Part shown: positions 17,312 through 25,103 of the stretch, in pieces
Layout: the number at the start of each line of letters is the position of its first letter
Numbering within the stretch: the stretch's first letter is position 1
Assembly (NCBI GenBank): GCA_910588965.1
Contig: CAJUSO010000006.1
Span: 24,392 to 88,391, forward strand
Origin: an uncultured Lachnospiraceae bacterium
GTDB taxonomy: Bacteria; Bacillota; Clostridia; Lachnospirales; Lachnospiraceae
Reading direction: 5' to 3'
DNA: 64,000 nt
Notes under the pieces: generated by a model
What the model was told of the DNA's origin: nothing
Databases searched by the model: none
What the model saw: the letters and a program-made list of their open reading frames with translations, nothing else
Position numbers and translations under genes: made by a program

Positions 17312-17395
17312 TACCTTCTCTCCTTCAGAAATTAAGATTTGCCTCACGCTGGGAGAAACAGAGAAAGGGAGGAAACCCAGCATGTTTTCAGTGAC

Positions 17396-17446
17396 GTAAA
17401 AAGAGCAGGAAGGCTATGGGAACGCCCTGCATAACCTTCCCGCTCC
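17396..17446 (-). terminator. Terminator after the cyclase-family gene
   Basis: Read on the minus strand, GAGCGGGAAGGTTATG pairs with CATAGCCTTCCTGCTC and is followed by TTTTTACG. It lies five bases after the cyclase-family stop and before the MFS gene, so the cluster is likely at least two transcripts or is attenuated here. Confidence 0.8.
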
Positions 17447-17450
17447 TGTA

Positions 17451-18458
17451 TTATTTATTGCGGTTAAAAAGCTGCTGCATATACGCCAGGCAGCTGCCGC
17501 CGTTGCCGTTTTCATCGGCATAACCTGTCCCGCCGTATGTATAAGTACGCTCCGGCACGTCTTCTAGCTGGCTTTCCTCAATATAAGCCACGCAGCGGGC
17601 CATGCATCCGTCGCCCATATACCAGCGCAGTGGGAAGCAGAAGAACTGGAACCATTTCCCAGCCGGGATTTTATCCAAATCCCCGCCCAGGTTCTCTACG
17701 CCTACGATGCCATGTCCCAGCATCTCCTTATGGCAGGGCTCCCAAGTCCCCCAAATGCCGATATTTTCCAAATCCCCGAATTTTTCATCATAAGCAGACT
17801 GCCCATGGATGCGGATGTATTCTTCCTTATCGAACTCAGCATAAGCCTCTTCCCCAAACAGTTCCTTATACTCTTCTGTAATCGGCCGCCCAGTGGCCCC
17901 CAACAGGTTCATGCGGGTCATCCCGTTATTTCCCATAGCCGTATGGAGCGGATGGTCCAAGGCCTGCCCGTCCATAGCTACGCATTTCACCTTGTTCTTC
18001 ACAAACCATTTCCCAGCGTCGACGCCAGTCCCAGCTGCATAATGGTAATAAGCTTTGGAATCGTCAAACAGGCGGTGCATCCCTGTATTCAGGCAGAGCA
18101 CCTTTCCTTCCAGGTCGGCTTGGTTCACGCCGTATTTCTCACAGGCAGCGTCCAGATGCTTGTCTGTGATCAGCCCCCATGGCTCAATGTCAATCTTTAA
18201 GACGATAGCGTCCCCTGTATAAGCGTCAACTGGCATTTCATGGGTATAGCGGGCTCTCTTCCCATCAAATTCATATTCCATGACATGGCGTGGGGCGTCA
18301 CAGTGGGTCCCTGTATGCATCGTGCAGGTAATCTTCTGGGTAAGCACCCCGCCTTTCGCCATGGTATGGGCGCTGTCAATGACGGGCTTATCGAAATAGG
18401 GCCAGCGTGGGATTTCGGCGCTGAATGGATGTGTCAGGTCTATGTATACTTTGCTCAT
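17451..18458 (-). CDS. Cyclase-family hydrolase, predicted dihydrophloroglucinol cyclohydrolase
   Basis: A 335-residue member of the cyclase (PF04199, kynurenine formamidase-like) superfamily of metal-dependent hydrolases. The signature HxGTHxDxPxH is present as HTGTHCDAPRH near residue 50. It is longer than bacterial kynurenine formamidase (about 210 residues) and keeps extra C-terminal segments, arguing for another substrate. ATG 18458 is set by AAAGGAG; an in-frame extension to 18611 is not used. With a reductase upstream and a hydroxy-acid dehydrogenase and lyase downstream, the best fit is the C-C bond cleaving dihydrophloroglucinol cyclohydrolase, giving 3-hydroxy-5-oxohexanoate. Confidence 0.82.
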   Translation of the reverse strand: MSKVYIDLTHPFSAEIPRWPYFDKPVIDSAHTMAKGGVLTQKITCTMHTGTHCDAPRHVMEYEFDGKRARYTHEMPVDAYTGDAIVLKIDIEPWGLITDKHLDAACEKYGVNQADLEGKVLCLNTGMHRLFDDSKAYYHYAAGTGVDAGKWFVKNKVKCVAMDGQALDHPLHTAMGNNGMTRMNLLGATGRPITEEYKELFGEEAYAEFDKEEYIRIHGQSAYDEKFGDLENIGIWGTWEPCHKEMLGHGIVGVENLGGDLDKIPAGKWFQFFCFPLRWYMGDGCMARCVAYIEESQLEDVPERTYTYGGTGYADENGNGGSCLAYMQQLFNRNK

Positions 18459-18676
18459 GGTAAAAATCTCCTTTTCCTTTTTATATAAATAGATATTGGT
18501 AATTCCTTCTATGGCTGTCAGCATTTTGGTGGGGCTTCCCTCCAATGCACCGCTGATATTGGCAAGCTCAATGGCTCTGCAACCGCTATTTTTACCGCAT
18601 TTAGATGACACGCTTGCTGCATCTAGGGTGTATAGCGTTCATATCGCCCTTAACGGTAAATGTTTGCCAATGCCAG

Positions 18677-18734
18677 CAGCCCCAGGCAGGCTCCCCCTCT
18701 TTTTAGGCAATTCAGGGGAGCCCGCCTGGGGCTG
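18677..18734. repeat. Long GC-rich inverted repeat between SDR and cyclase genes
   Basis: CAGCCCCAGGCAGGCTCCCC (18677-18696) pairs almost perfectly with the complementary arm at 18715-18734 around an 18-base loop. No T run follows on the minus strand, so it is a poor terminator; an mRNA-stabilising or processing hairpin is more likely. It occupies part of the 311-bp gap 18459-18769; I see no gene in the rest of that gap. Confidence 0.7.
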
Positions 18735-18769
18735 CGTCCGTCATGCCGGTAAAAAAGCCCTCCTTTTTC

Positions 18770-19564
18770 CTAGCAGGCCCAATACCCGCCGGTAGCGTCA
18801 TAATTCCCTCCTGTGAGGAAATCAGAAGCCGGGGAAGCCAGCATGATGGCAAGCCCCACAAAATCATAAGGCTCGCCCAGCCTCCCAATCGGAAGCCTCT
18901 TTAGGAAGTTCTGGTATACGGCGGATTCCGGATCGAACATCCATTCCGTTAAATCAGAACGGAATACCGTGGGATTGATGGAATTCACATTGATTTTGTA
19001 CTTTGCAGACAGATCGCAGGCCATAGACTGGATCATCAGGTCGCAGGCGCCCTTTGAAGCGCAGTAGCCAGTATAGCCAGCCATGCCCATCTTGGACCTG
19101 GCAGAGGAGACAACCACAATCTTGCCGCCTTCCCCCTGTTTTGCCATCTGCTCGGCAGAAGCCTTACATACCACATAAACGCTCTTTAAGTCCGCGTCCA
19201 TAATGTATTGCCAATCCTCTACGGACTGTTCCATAATATTCTGCGGCTTGTTGTATCCATGGGCTACAGCCAGGATATCCAGCCTGCCGTATGTATCTAC
19301 GGCGAACTTTATGATTTTATCTACATCCTCGCTTTTGGATGGATCACCAGAGATAATAGCGCATTCCCCGCCCTCGTGTGCAATCTGCTCTGCGACAGTG
19401 TTTAATTTTTCCGTGTTGCGCCCGGTGATAACCACTTTTGCGCCGCTCATGGCATAAGCTACGGCAATTGCCCCGCCCAATGCCCCGGTTGCCCCTGTGA
19501 CAACGGCTACTTTATCCTTGATGGAAAACAGGTTTTCCACAAATTCTCTCTGTACGTTGACCAT
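18770..19564 (-). CDS. SDR-family oxidoreductase, predicted phloroglucinol reductase
   Basis: A 264-residue short-chain dehydrogenase/reductase. Cofactor motif TGATGALGG near residue 18, AHG in place of the usual NNAG, catalytic Ser in VVVSSAR and the YxxxK pair in GYCASKG. The segment after the dinucleotide site (VVITGRNTEKL) has an Arg, common in NADPH-preferring members. Family sequence alone only says NAD(P)-dependent reductase. In this cluster it best fits phloroglucinol reductase, which reduces the aromatic trihydroxybenzene to dihydrophloroglucinol. It follows the cupin gene by 14 bp. Confidence 0.83.
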   Translation of the reverse strand: MVNVQREFVENLFSIKDKVAVVTGATGALGGAIAVAYAMSGAKVVITGRNTEKLNTVAEQIAHEGGECAIISGDPSKSEDVDKIIKFAVDTYGRLDILAVAHGYNKPQNIMEQSVEDWQYIMDADLKSVYVVCKASAEQMAKQGEGGKIVVVSSARSKMGMAGYTGYCASKGACDLMIQSMACDLSAKYKINVNSINPTVFRSDLTEWMFDPESAVYQNFLKRLPIGRLGEPYDFVGLAIMLASPASDFLTGGNYDATGGYWAC

Positions 19565-19578
19565 AGCTGTGTTCCTCC

Positions 19579-19929
19579 TTATGCTTCTGGGTAATTGATG
19601 ATAACCAGCATTTTAGCAGGCTTGCCGCTCTCGTTCTTCAGGCCGCGGCCTTCGTTCGGCGGGAAGCTGATGCTCTCATTGGCGTGGATGACATATTTCT
19701 TGCCGTCCTTGTCCGTAACTGTCATTTCTCCTTCCAGGACATAATAGACTTTTTCTAAAGGGTTGTCCTCATAGGCCCAGTCTGCGCCTCCGTCAGGCTC
19801 AAACTCCGAAACGCCAATCCAGAATTTCGTAGCGCCGGTCTCGTCTTTACCATGGTAACGCTTGCAGGTTACGCCGAAATGTCCCGGCGGGAAATAGGGT
19901 TCCAGTTCTTCATAAGTCCTCTTAACCAT
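19579..19929 (-). CDS. Small cupin-domain protein lacking canonical metal ligands
   Basis: A 116-residue single-domain cupin, the first gene of the minus-strand cluster. The beta-barrel core is recognisable (EKVYYVLEGEMTV, ESISFPPNEG). The HxH of cupin motif 1 is replaced (GADWAYEDN) and motif 2 has no His (NEGRGLKNES), so metal-dependent catalysis by the usual site is unlikely. It may be a binding or sensing protein for a cyclic pathway intermediate, or an isomerase using other residues. GAAAGGAGC precedes the start, and the SDR gene follows after 14 bp. Confidence 0.85.
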   Translation of the reverse strand: MVKRTYEELEPYFPPGHFGVTCKRYHGKDETGATKFWIGVSEFEPDGGADWAYEDNPLEKVYYVLEGEMTVTDKDGKKYVIHANESISFPPNEGRGLKNESGKPAKMLVIINYPEA

Positions 19930-20296
19930 AATGATGCTCCTTTCTGTTTTTTATATATTGTGGGATATTCTACAGTTACACATTGGCTTGTGTTATTTTT
20001 GTTATAATACAAAAAAATACCTTCTGCAAGAAGGCACTTTTTAGTAATATAAGTGGGAAATGGAAGGGTAATTTCTTTTTGGTGTCTAGAAAATTTGACA
20101 AATTTTAAAAAAAATATTATATATTTTGCACAAAAAATTATGGTATTACAAAGACCAATTTAAAAAATAAACAAAAAAGGACAAAAAATATTGTGCAAAT
20201 TTCTGATTTTTCTATTTCTGATTTTTTCCAGGGGCAAATATGTTAGAATAATATGGTATTTAAGATGGAGCGATTATATGGAGGAGGTACGACAGG
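19930..20296. promoter_or_regulatory. AT-rich divergent control region between cupin and hxlR genes
   Basis: This 367-bp gap is markedly AT-rich. It holds an inverted repeat TTTGCACAA (20125-20133) and TTGTGCAAA (20191-20199), a direct repeat of TTTCTGATTTTT (20200 and 20215), a TAGAAT preceded by TG at 20241-20249 as a candidate -10 for the regulator, and ACAGTTACA at 19972-19980 near the cupin start. These are plausible operator and promoter elements for the divergent genes. No ORF is apparent. Confidence 0.6.
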
Positions 20297-20764
20297 ATGG
20301 CGAGAGAATGCTTTGACAAACCCACAAACCCCTATCATTATGCACTGCATTGTATCAGCGGGAAATGGAAGATGGTGATTCTGCATGAGGTATACACCTT
20401 TGGGAAGCTGAAGTTCAACTATACCCGGAAGGTATTGCCAATCACAGAAAAGGTTCTTAGCCAGCAGTTAAAGGAACTATGCGATGACGGGATTATACAG
20501 CGCATTGTGGATGGGAACCAATTCCCGCCAGATGTCAAATATGTGCTTACCAAATCTGGGGAACAGCTGCTCCCAGTGCTGGATACTTTGTATATCTGGA
20601 GCATCCGCCAGATGCATGAGAGAGGTATCCCAATAGATACGGATGCGTTCGTAGTCCATAAATCGGAAAAATATTTGGATGCGCTTTGGGATATTATGAA
20701 ATCGAACGGCTTCCAGCTGGAGGTAGAGATTGAGCGGGGGAAGAATAAAAAATATATGAGGTAG
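20297..20764 (+). CDS. HxlR-family winged-helix transcriptional regulator
   Basis: A 155-residue regulator. The HxlR core spans about residues 12-110: GKWKMVILHEV, then KVLPITEKVLSQQLKELCDDGII as the recognition region, then the wing VKYVLTKSGEQLLPVLDTLY. The C-terminal extension of about 45 residues (ending in a basic stretch) goes beyond the minimal domain and has no clear function. HxlR proteins often control nearby catabolic or detoxification genes in response to small aromatics or aldehydes. Divergent orientation makes it the prime candidate regulator of the cluster. GGAGGAGG precedes the start. Confidence 0.92.
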   Translation: MARECFDKPTNPYHYALHCISGKWKMVILHEVYTFGKLKFNYTRKVLPITEKVLSQQLKELCDDGIIQRIVDGNQFPPDVKYVLTKSGEQLLPVLDTLYIWSIRQMHERGIPIDTDAFVVHKSEKYLDALWDIMKSNGFQLEVEIERGKNKKYMR

Positions 20765-20889
20765 AGGGTAAGGGTCCGCCTAACGCCCGGCAGTGCGTAG
20801 CCTAGCGGGTAAAACGCCCGATGCATTGCCTCAGGCCAGGCTTGCGTCTTATCCTTTTGCGATAGAATCACATAGGCAAGAATAAGCCG

Positions 20890-20932
20890 GCTTCCGGCTG
20901 CAAATGGCATTCTGCAGCCGGAAGCGTTTTTG
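20890..20932 (+). terminator. Terminator after the HxlR gene
   Basis: GCTTCCGGCTGC pairs perfectly with GCAGCCGGAAGC around a 12-base loop and ends in GTTTTTG. It separates the regulator from the hybrid kinase gene; I see no gene in the rest of the 298-bp gap. Confidence 0.9.
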
Positions 20933-21062
20933 CCTGGACAAGTATATTGACGCGGTTAGGGGCACGTGGTATTATGACACAAGAACAGCTGCTTTTTGCG
21001 GCAGGGTTATTTGATGTGCGGTAACTATGGCCGGAAAGCGGCCTATGATGGAGGGAAGGCTT

Positions 21063-23645
21063 ATGGATTATTCAAGGGAGCATTTTGAACGGGCCGGCGA
21101 AGGTGCGCCGATTGAGTGGGGCTATGAACAGCATTGGGGGATGCGCAGCGTCCAGAACCTGGAGGCCGTCATCAATGAGGGCCTTCGCGTCGCCCTGCTG
21201 GAGGAGACGCCGGATCAGTCGCTGGAGGTGCTGCTGGAGCATATAGGGAAAGCGCTGAACGGGGAGCGGACCTATATATTTGAGCAGAACGGGTCTGGCG
21301 GCGATGACAATACCTATGAGTGGGCTGCCGATGGGGTGAAGCCGGAAAAAGAGAATCTTCAAAATGTTCCTTCGGAAGTATGTGCAAGCTGGTATCGGAA
21401 TTTCAGCGTCGGTAAGCATATCATGATTGAGGACTTAGAAGATATCCGGGAATCCGAACCCCTTCAATATGAGAACCTGAAGCGGCAGGGCGTCCATTCC
21501 CTCGTCGTGGTCCCGCTTTATGACGGCGAGAACCTCATCGGTTTTTTCGGTGTGGACAACCCGCCGGTGAAGTCGCTGGAATACGCATCGAATATGCTCC
21601 AGACGGCGGCATATTTTATTGTATCCTCCCTGAAACGGCGCAACCTGCTCCGTGAGATCCAAAAGCGGAGCTATAATGTGCTGCATGCCCTCAGCGTGGA
21701 CTACCTGTGCATCTACCAGGTCAGCTTCGACACAGGCGAATGCGAGGTATACCGGGACAGTGAACGGATAAATATGGATTGGGCCGTCAATTTTAAGGAC
21801 GGCTACCAGGCAGCCATGGAGCGGTATATTTCCCAGTATGTGGTTCCAAGGGACCAGGAACGGCTCCGCGCTGTGACGAAAAAGGACTACGTGCTGGCCC
21901 AGCTTAAGGCAAAGAAGAAGTTCTATGTCCGGTACGAGGTGAAGGACAGCCCCTATGGGCTCAAGCACCTGGAAATCCATTTTTCCGCCACGGAGAAGAC
22001 GGAGGAAGAAAATTGCGCGATTTTTGCCCAGCGGGATGTCAATGCCGTAGTGGAGCAGGAAGAGAAGTACAAGCTAGAGGCAAGGCAGAGCTTGGAGGAC
22101 ATTCTGGAAGGTGCCCGGACGGGTATTTGGACGATTGAACTGGAAGAGGGATGCCAGCCAAGGATGTATACGGACCGGACGATGCAGATCCTCTTGGGCG
22201 TGCCGGAGGGGATAGGGCCAGAGGAATGCTATCGGCGCTGGTTTGAAAACATTGAGCCGGACTACGTGGAGATGGTGCAGGAGGCAGTGCAGGAGATATT
22301 AGAAACAGGGCGTTCCGAAGTGATTTACCCCTGGAACCATCCGAAGCAGGGGAAAATTTATGTCCGCTGCGGCGGTGTGCCGGACAAAACCTTCAAAAAA
22401 CCAGGCGCCTGCCTGAACGGCTACCATCAGGATATCACAGATACCATGGTGACAAGGAAGAAACAGGAGCAGGCCATTATGGAACTGCTGGAAAGGGTCA
22501 GGCGGGCAAATTCGGCAAAAAGCGAATTCCTTTCCCATATGTCCCACGATTTGCGCACACCCATCAATGGGATCCTGGGGATGCTGGCTATCATAGAGAG
22601 AAGCCAGGGGAATCCTAAGCAGCAAAAAGGGTGCTGGGAGAAAATCCGTGTGTCGGCGGATCATCTGCTTTCTTTGGTCAACGACGTCCTTCAGGTCAGC
22701 AAGCTGGAGAGCGGGAGGCCGGCGGTGGTGGAGGAGCCGTTCGACCTTCATGACGTATTGGAAAGCTGCATCACGATTTTGTCCACCCAGGCAGAGGAAC
22801 TGGGGATCCGCCTGTCGCTGGAGGAGGCGGGCTTGCAGCATACCAAGCTGATTGGGAATCCGCTGCACCTGAAGCAGATCTTGATGAATATCATTGACAA
22901 TGCCCTCAAATATAACCGCCCCCATGGTTCCGTATTTGTCCAGGCAAAAGAGGCTGGCTGCCAAGGAGGGGCGGTACATTACCAGTTTGTGGTGGAAGAT
23001 ACCGGGATTGGCATTGGGGAGGACTTCAAAAAGCATATTTTTGAACCCTTTACCCAGGAACATCCCAACGCTAGGACCCATTATAGCGGTGTTGGGCTTG
23101 GCATGTCCATCGTAAAGAAGCTGGTAGACCAGATGAACGGGAGTATTGAGATAGACAGCCAGATTGGGGAGGGGAGCGTGTTCCGGATTAGCCTGTCCTT
23201 CCAAGCGGATAAGGCGTTGGGGATACAGCCTGCGGAGGAGGAGCCGGATGTGCGGGGCAATGTGGCTGGGATGCGTGTCCTTTTGGTGGAAGATAATGAG
23301 ATAAATTGTGAAATCGTGGAGTTCATGCTGAAGGAGGCAGGCGCAACGGTTGTGACTGCAAACGATGGGAAAGCCGCCGTCGATGCATTTGCGGCATCCA
23401 AGCCAGGTACCTTTGACTGTGTGCTCATGGATTTGATGATGCCGGTTATGAGCGGATACGAGGCAGCCTGCGTAATCCGCGGCCTGGATCGGCCGGATGC
23501 GGAAACGGTGCCTATCATAGCGCTGTCGGCGAATGCGTTCGAAGAGGATGTCGCAATGGCAAAGGATGCCGGGATGAATGAGCACTTGGCCAAACCAATA
23601 GACATCAAGAAAATGTTCAAGGCCATGATCCGGCTGAGGCGCTGA
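21063..23645 (+). CDS. Soluble hybrid sensor histidine kinase (GAF-PAS-HisKA-HATPase-REC)
   Basis: A signalling protein of 860 residues without an obvious membrane segment. Order: GAF-like domain at about 30-200 (LEVLLEHIGKALNGERTYIF, HSLVVVPLYDGENLIGFFGV), PAS-like regions at about 210-470, HisKA with the phospho-accepting His in SHMSHDLRTPINGILGM, an ATPase domain with NIIDNALKYN, EDTGIGIG and GVGLGMSIVKKL, and a C-terminal receiver with LVEDNEIN, CVLMDLMMP and AKPID. ATG 21063 follows GGAGGG by seven bases; earlier in-frame ATGs lack a site. No output domain is attached, so a phosphorelay to another protein is expected. A link to the neighbouring HxlR cluster is not shown. Confidence 0.92.
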   Translation: MDYSREHFERAGEGAPIEWGYEQHWGMRSVQNLEAVINEGLRVALLEETPDQSLEVLLEHIGKALNGERTYIFEQNGSGGDDNTYEWAADGVKPEKENLQNVPSEVCASWYRNFSVGKHIMIEDLEDIRESEPLQYENLKRQGVHSLVVVPLYDGENLIGFFGVDNPPVKSLEYASNMLQTAAYFIVSSLKRRNLLREIQKRSYNVLHALSVDYLCIYQVSFDTGECEVYRDSERINMDWAVNFKDGYQAAMERYISQYVVPRDQERLRAVTKKDYVLAQLKAKKKFYVRYEVKDSPYGLKHLEIHFSATEKTEEENCAIFAQRDVNAVVEQEEKYKLEARQSLEDILEGARTGIWTIELEEGCQPRMYTDRTMQILLGVPEGIGPEECYRRWFENIEPDYVEMVQEAVQEILETGRSEVIYPWNHPKQGKIYVRCGGVPDKTFKKPGACLNGYHQDITDTMVTRKKQEQAIMELLERVRRANSAKSEFLSHMSHDLRTPINGILGMLAIIERSQGNPKQQKGCWEKIRVSADHLLSLVNDVLQVSKLESGRPAVVEEPFDLHDVLESCITILSTQAEELGIRLSLEEAGLQHTKLIGNPLHLKQILMNIIDNALKYNRPHGSVFVQAKEAGCQGGAVHYQFVVEDTGIGIGEDFKKHIFEPFTQEHPNARTHYSGVGLGMSIVKKLVDQMNGSIEIDSQIGEGSVFRISLSFQADKALGIQPAEEEPDVRGNVAGMRVLLVEDNEINCEIVEFMLKEAGATVVTANDGKAAVDAFAASKPGTFDCVLMDLMMPVMSGYEAACVIRGLDRPDAETVPIIALSANAFEEDVAMAKDAGMNEHLAKPIDIKKMFKAMIRLRR

Positions 23646-23804
23646 CTTTCCAAAAGGAAGGGCAGCTTTCTGCCAGGATGGATATGGGGATTTGTGATTA
23701 ATTTGTGTTTTCTCACAAGAAGCCTTTCCATTTTAGAAAAAGTGTGGTATCCTTAATAGATTAAGGAGTTAACCAACACTATACAGGAAAGAAAGGTAGA
23801 AATC

Positions 23805-25064
23805 ATGAAAAAGAAAATAGTATTAATCCTTGCGGCTGCCTGTGCGTTAGCTTTGGCAGGCGGCTGCGGGGAGAAGGGCAGCAACAAGCAGGAAGAGGCA
23901 AAAACCGAAAGCCCGGCTCCCGAGGAGGAGCCCAGCGGGGAAACCGAGGAAACCGGGGAATCCACCGACAAGGCAGGGGCAGGCACAGTCCAATATGATG
24001 CTTCCGATTATGTGGAATTGGGGGAATACAAGGGTTTGGCCATTACCTTGGGTTCCTATGATGTGTCAGAGGAGGATCTGAAATCCAATATTAACGCCCT
24101 GCTCCAGGAATATCCTGATTATGAGGACACCAGCAAGGAGATTGTAGAGAAAGGCGATACCGTCAATATGGATTACGAAGGGATCCGGGATGGCGTGGCT
24201 TTTGACGGCGGGACTGCCCAGGGCGCATACCTGGAGATTGGTTCCGGTAACTTTATCGACGGTTTTGAAGACGGCTTGGTTGGCAAGAAAGTCGGGGAGA
24301 AGGTTACCCTGGACTTAACGTTTCCAGAGAACTACAAAAACCAGGATCTGGCAGGCCAGGCCGTGGTATTCCATGTGACGGTGAACAAGATTGTCAAGAA
24401 GAAGGATATGACCTATGACAAGCTGACGGATAAATTTGTGGCGGATAATTTCGCCATGCAGGGCTATGAAGACGTGGAGGCCTTCAAGGCAGGCATCAAG
24501 GAGCAGATACAGTCCAACAATGACTACCAGAAAGGCGTGGACATCCAAAGTGCGATTTTTGAAAAGCTAGGGGAAAACTGTACCGTCAAGGGCTTTCCGG
24601 ACGGCTTGTTTGAGGAAAGCCTCGAAGAATACCTCAAGCAGTATGGAGAGAACCTGAAGGCGAGTTACGGGATGGAAATGGATGAGTACCTGGAGAGCAT
24701 CAACAGCACGGAGGAAGATTTTAATAAGCGGGCAGAGGATTATATCACCGATAGCCTGAATAACCAGCTCATCTTAGAGGCGATTGCCAAGAAGGAAAAT
24801 ATTGGGGTGGATGAAGAAGGGTTTTCGGAGTATAAGCAGGGGATTGTGGCAGATTATGGCTATGAGAACGAAGACGCCCTCATTGAGCAGCATGGGAAGG
24901 AGTATGTGGAAAGGGCCTATGTGACCACAAAGACTTTGGAGATGATTACAGAAAATGCCAAAATCACCTATGACAAGGATGCCCAGTCTGGTGCGGCAGG
25001 GACAGGCTCCCAAGGGGAAGGGGACGCAGCAGGGGATACCCAGGAGGATGCTGCAGAAAAATAA
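23805..25064 (+). CDS. Lipid-anchored FKBP/trigger-factor-like peptidyl-prolyl isomerase
   Basis: A predicted extracytoplasmic folding factor, 419 residues. The signal peptide ends in the lipobox LAGGC (Cys21). An acidic Glu/Pro/Thr-rich spacer runs to about residue 60. The middle (about 65-200) has a trigger-factor-like start, then an FKBP domain (GDTVNMDYEGIRDGVAFDGG, FIDGFEDGLVGKKVGEK). The helical C-terminal part (about 200-390) resembles the trigger-factor chaperone arms. The ribosome-docking N-terminal domain of true trigger factor is absent, so it is not tig itself. It probably helps secreted proteins fold on the outer face of the membrane. Confidence 0.88.
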   Translation: MKKKIVLILAAACALALAGGCGEKGSNKQEEAKTESPAPEEEPSGETEETGESTDKAGAGTVQYDASDYVELGEYKGLAITLGSYDVSEEDLKSNINALLQEYPDYEDTSKEIVEKGDTVNMDYEGIRDGVAFDGGTAQGAYLEIGSGNFIDGFEDGLVGKKVGEKVTLDLTFPENYKNQDLAGQAVVFHVTVNKIVKKKDMTYDKLTDKFVADNFAMQGYEDVEAFKAGIKEQIQSNNDYQKGVDIQSAIFEKLGENCTVKGFPDGLFEESLEEYLKQYGENLKASYGMEMDEYLESINSTEEDFNKRAEDYITDSLNNQLILEAIAKKENIGVDEEGFSEYKQGIVADYGYENEDALIEQHGKEYVERAYVTTKTLEMITENAKITYDKDAQSGAAGTGSQGEGDAAGDTQEDAAEK

Positions 25065-25103
25065 GGGTGTACGGCAGCTTCAAGTGAGAGAAAGGATAGA
25101 ATT

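Noticed and set aside
17451..18458. Kynurenine formamidase (tryptophan catabolism)
   Set aside because: Same superfamily signature, but the protein is over 100 residues longer and no tryptophan-catabolic genes are nearby.
18459..18611. N-terminal extension of the cyclase-family protein
   Set aside because: In frame, but lacks a ribosome site, whereas ATG 18458 has AAAGGAG; the extension is of low-complexity composition unlike the family.
22299..23585. Long minus-strand frame opposite the hybrid kinase
   Set aside because: It is antisense to well-conserved kinase and receiver domains, and its translation is rich in His, Pro and Cys without a recognisable fold.
23805..25064. True trigger factor (tig)
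   Set aside because: The ribosome-binding N-terminal domain is replaced by a signal peptide, lipobox and acidic spacer.
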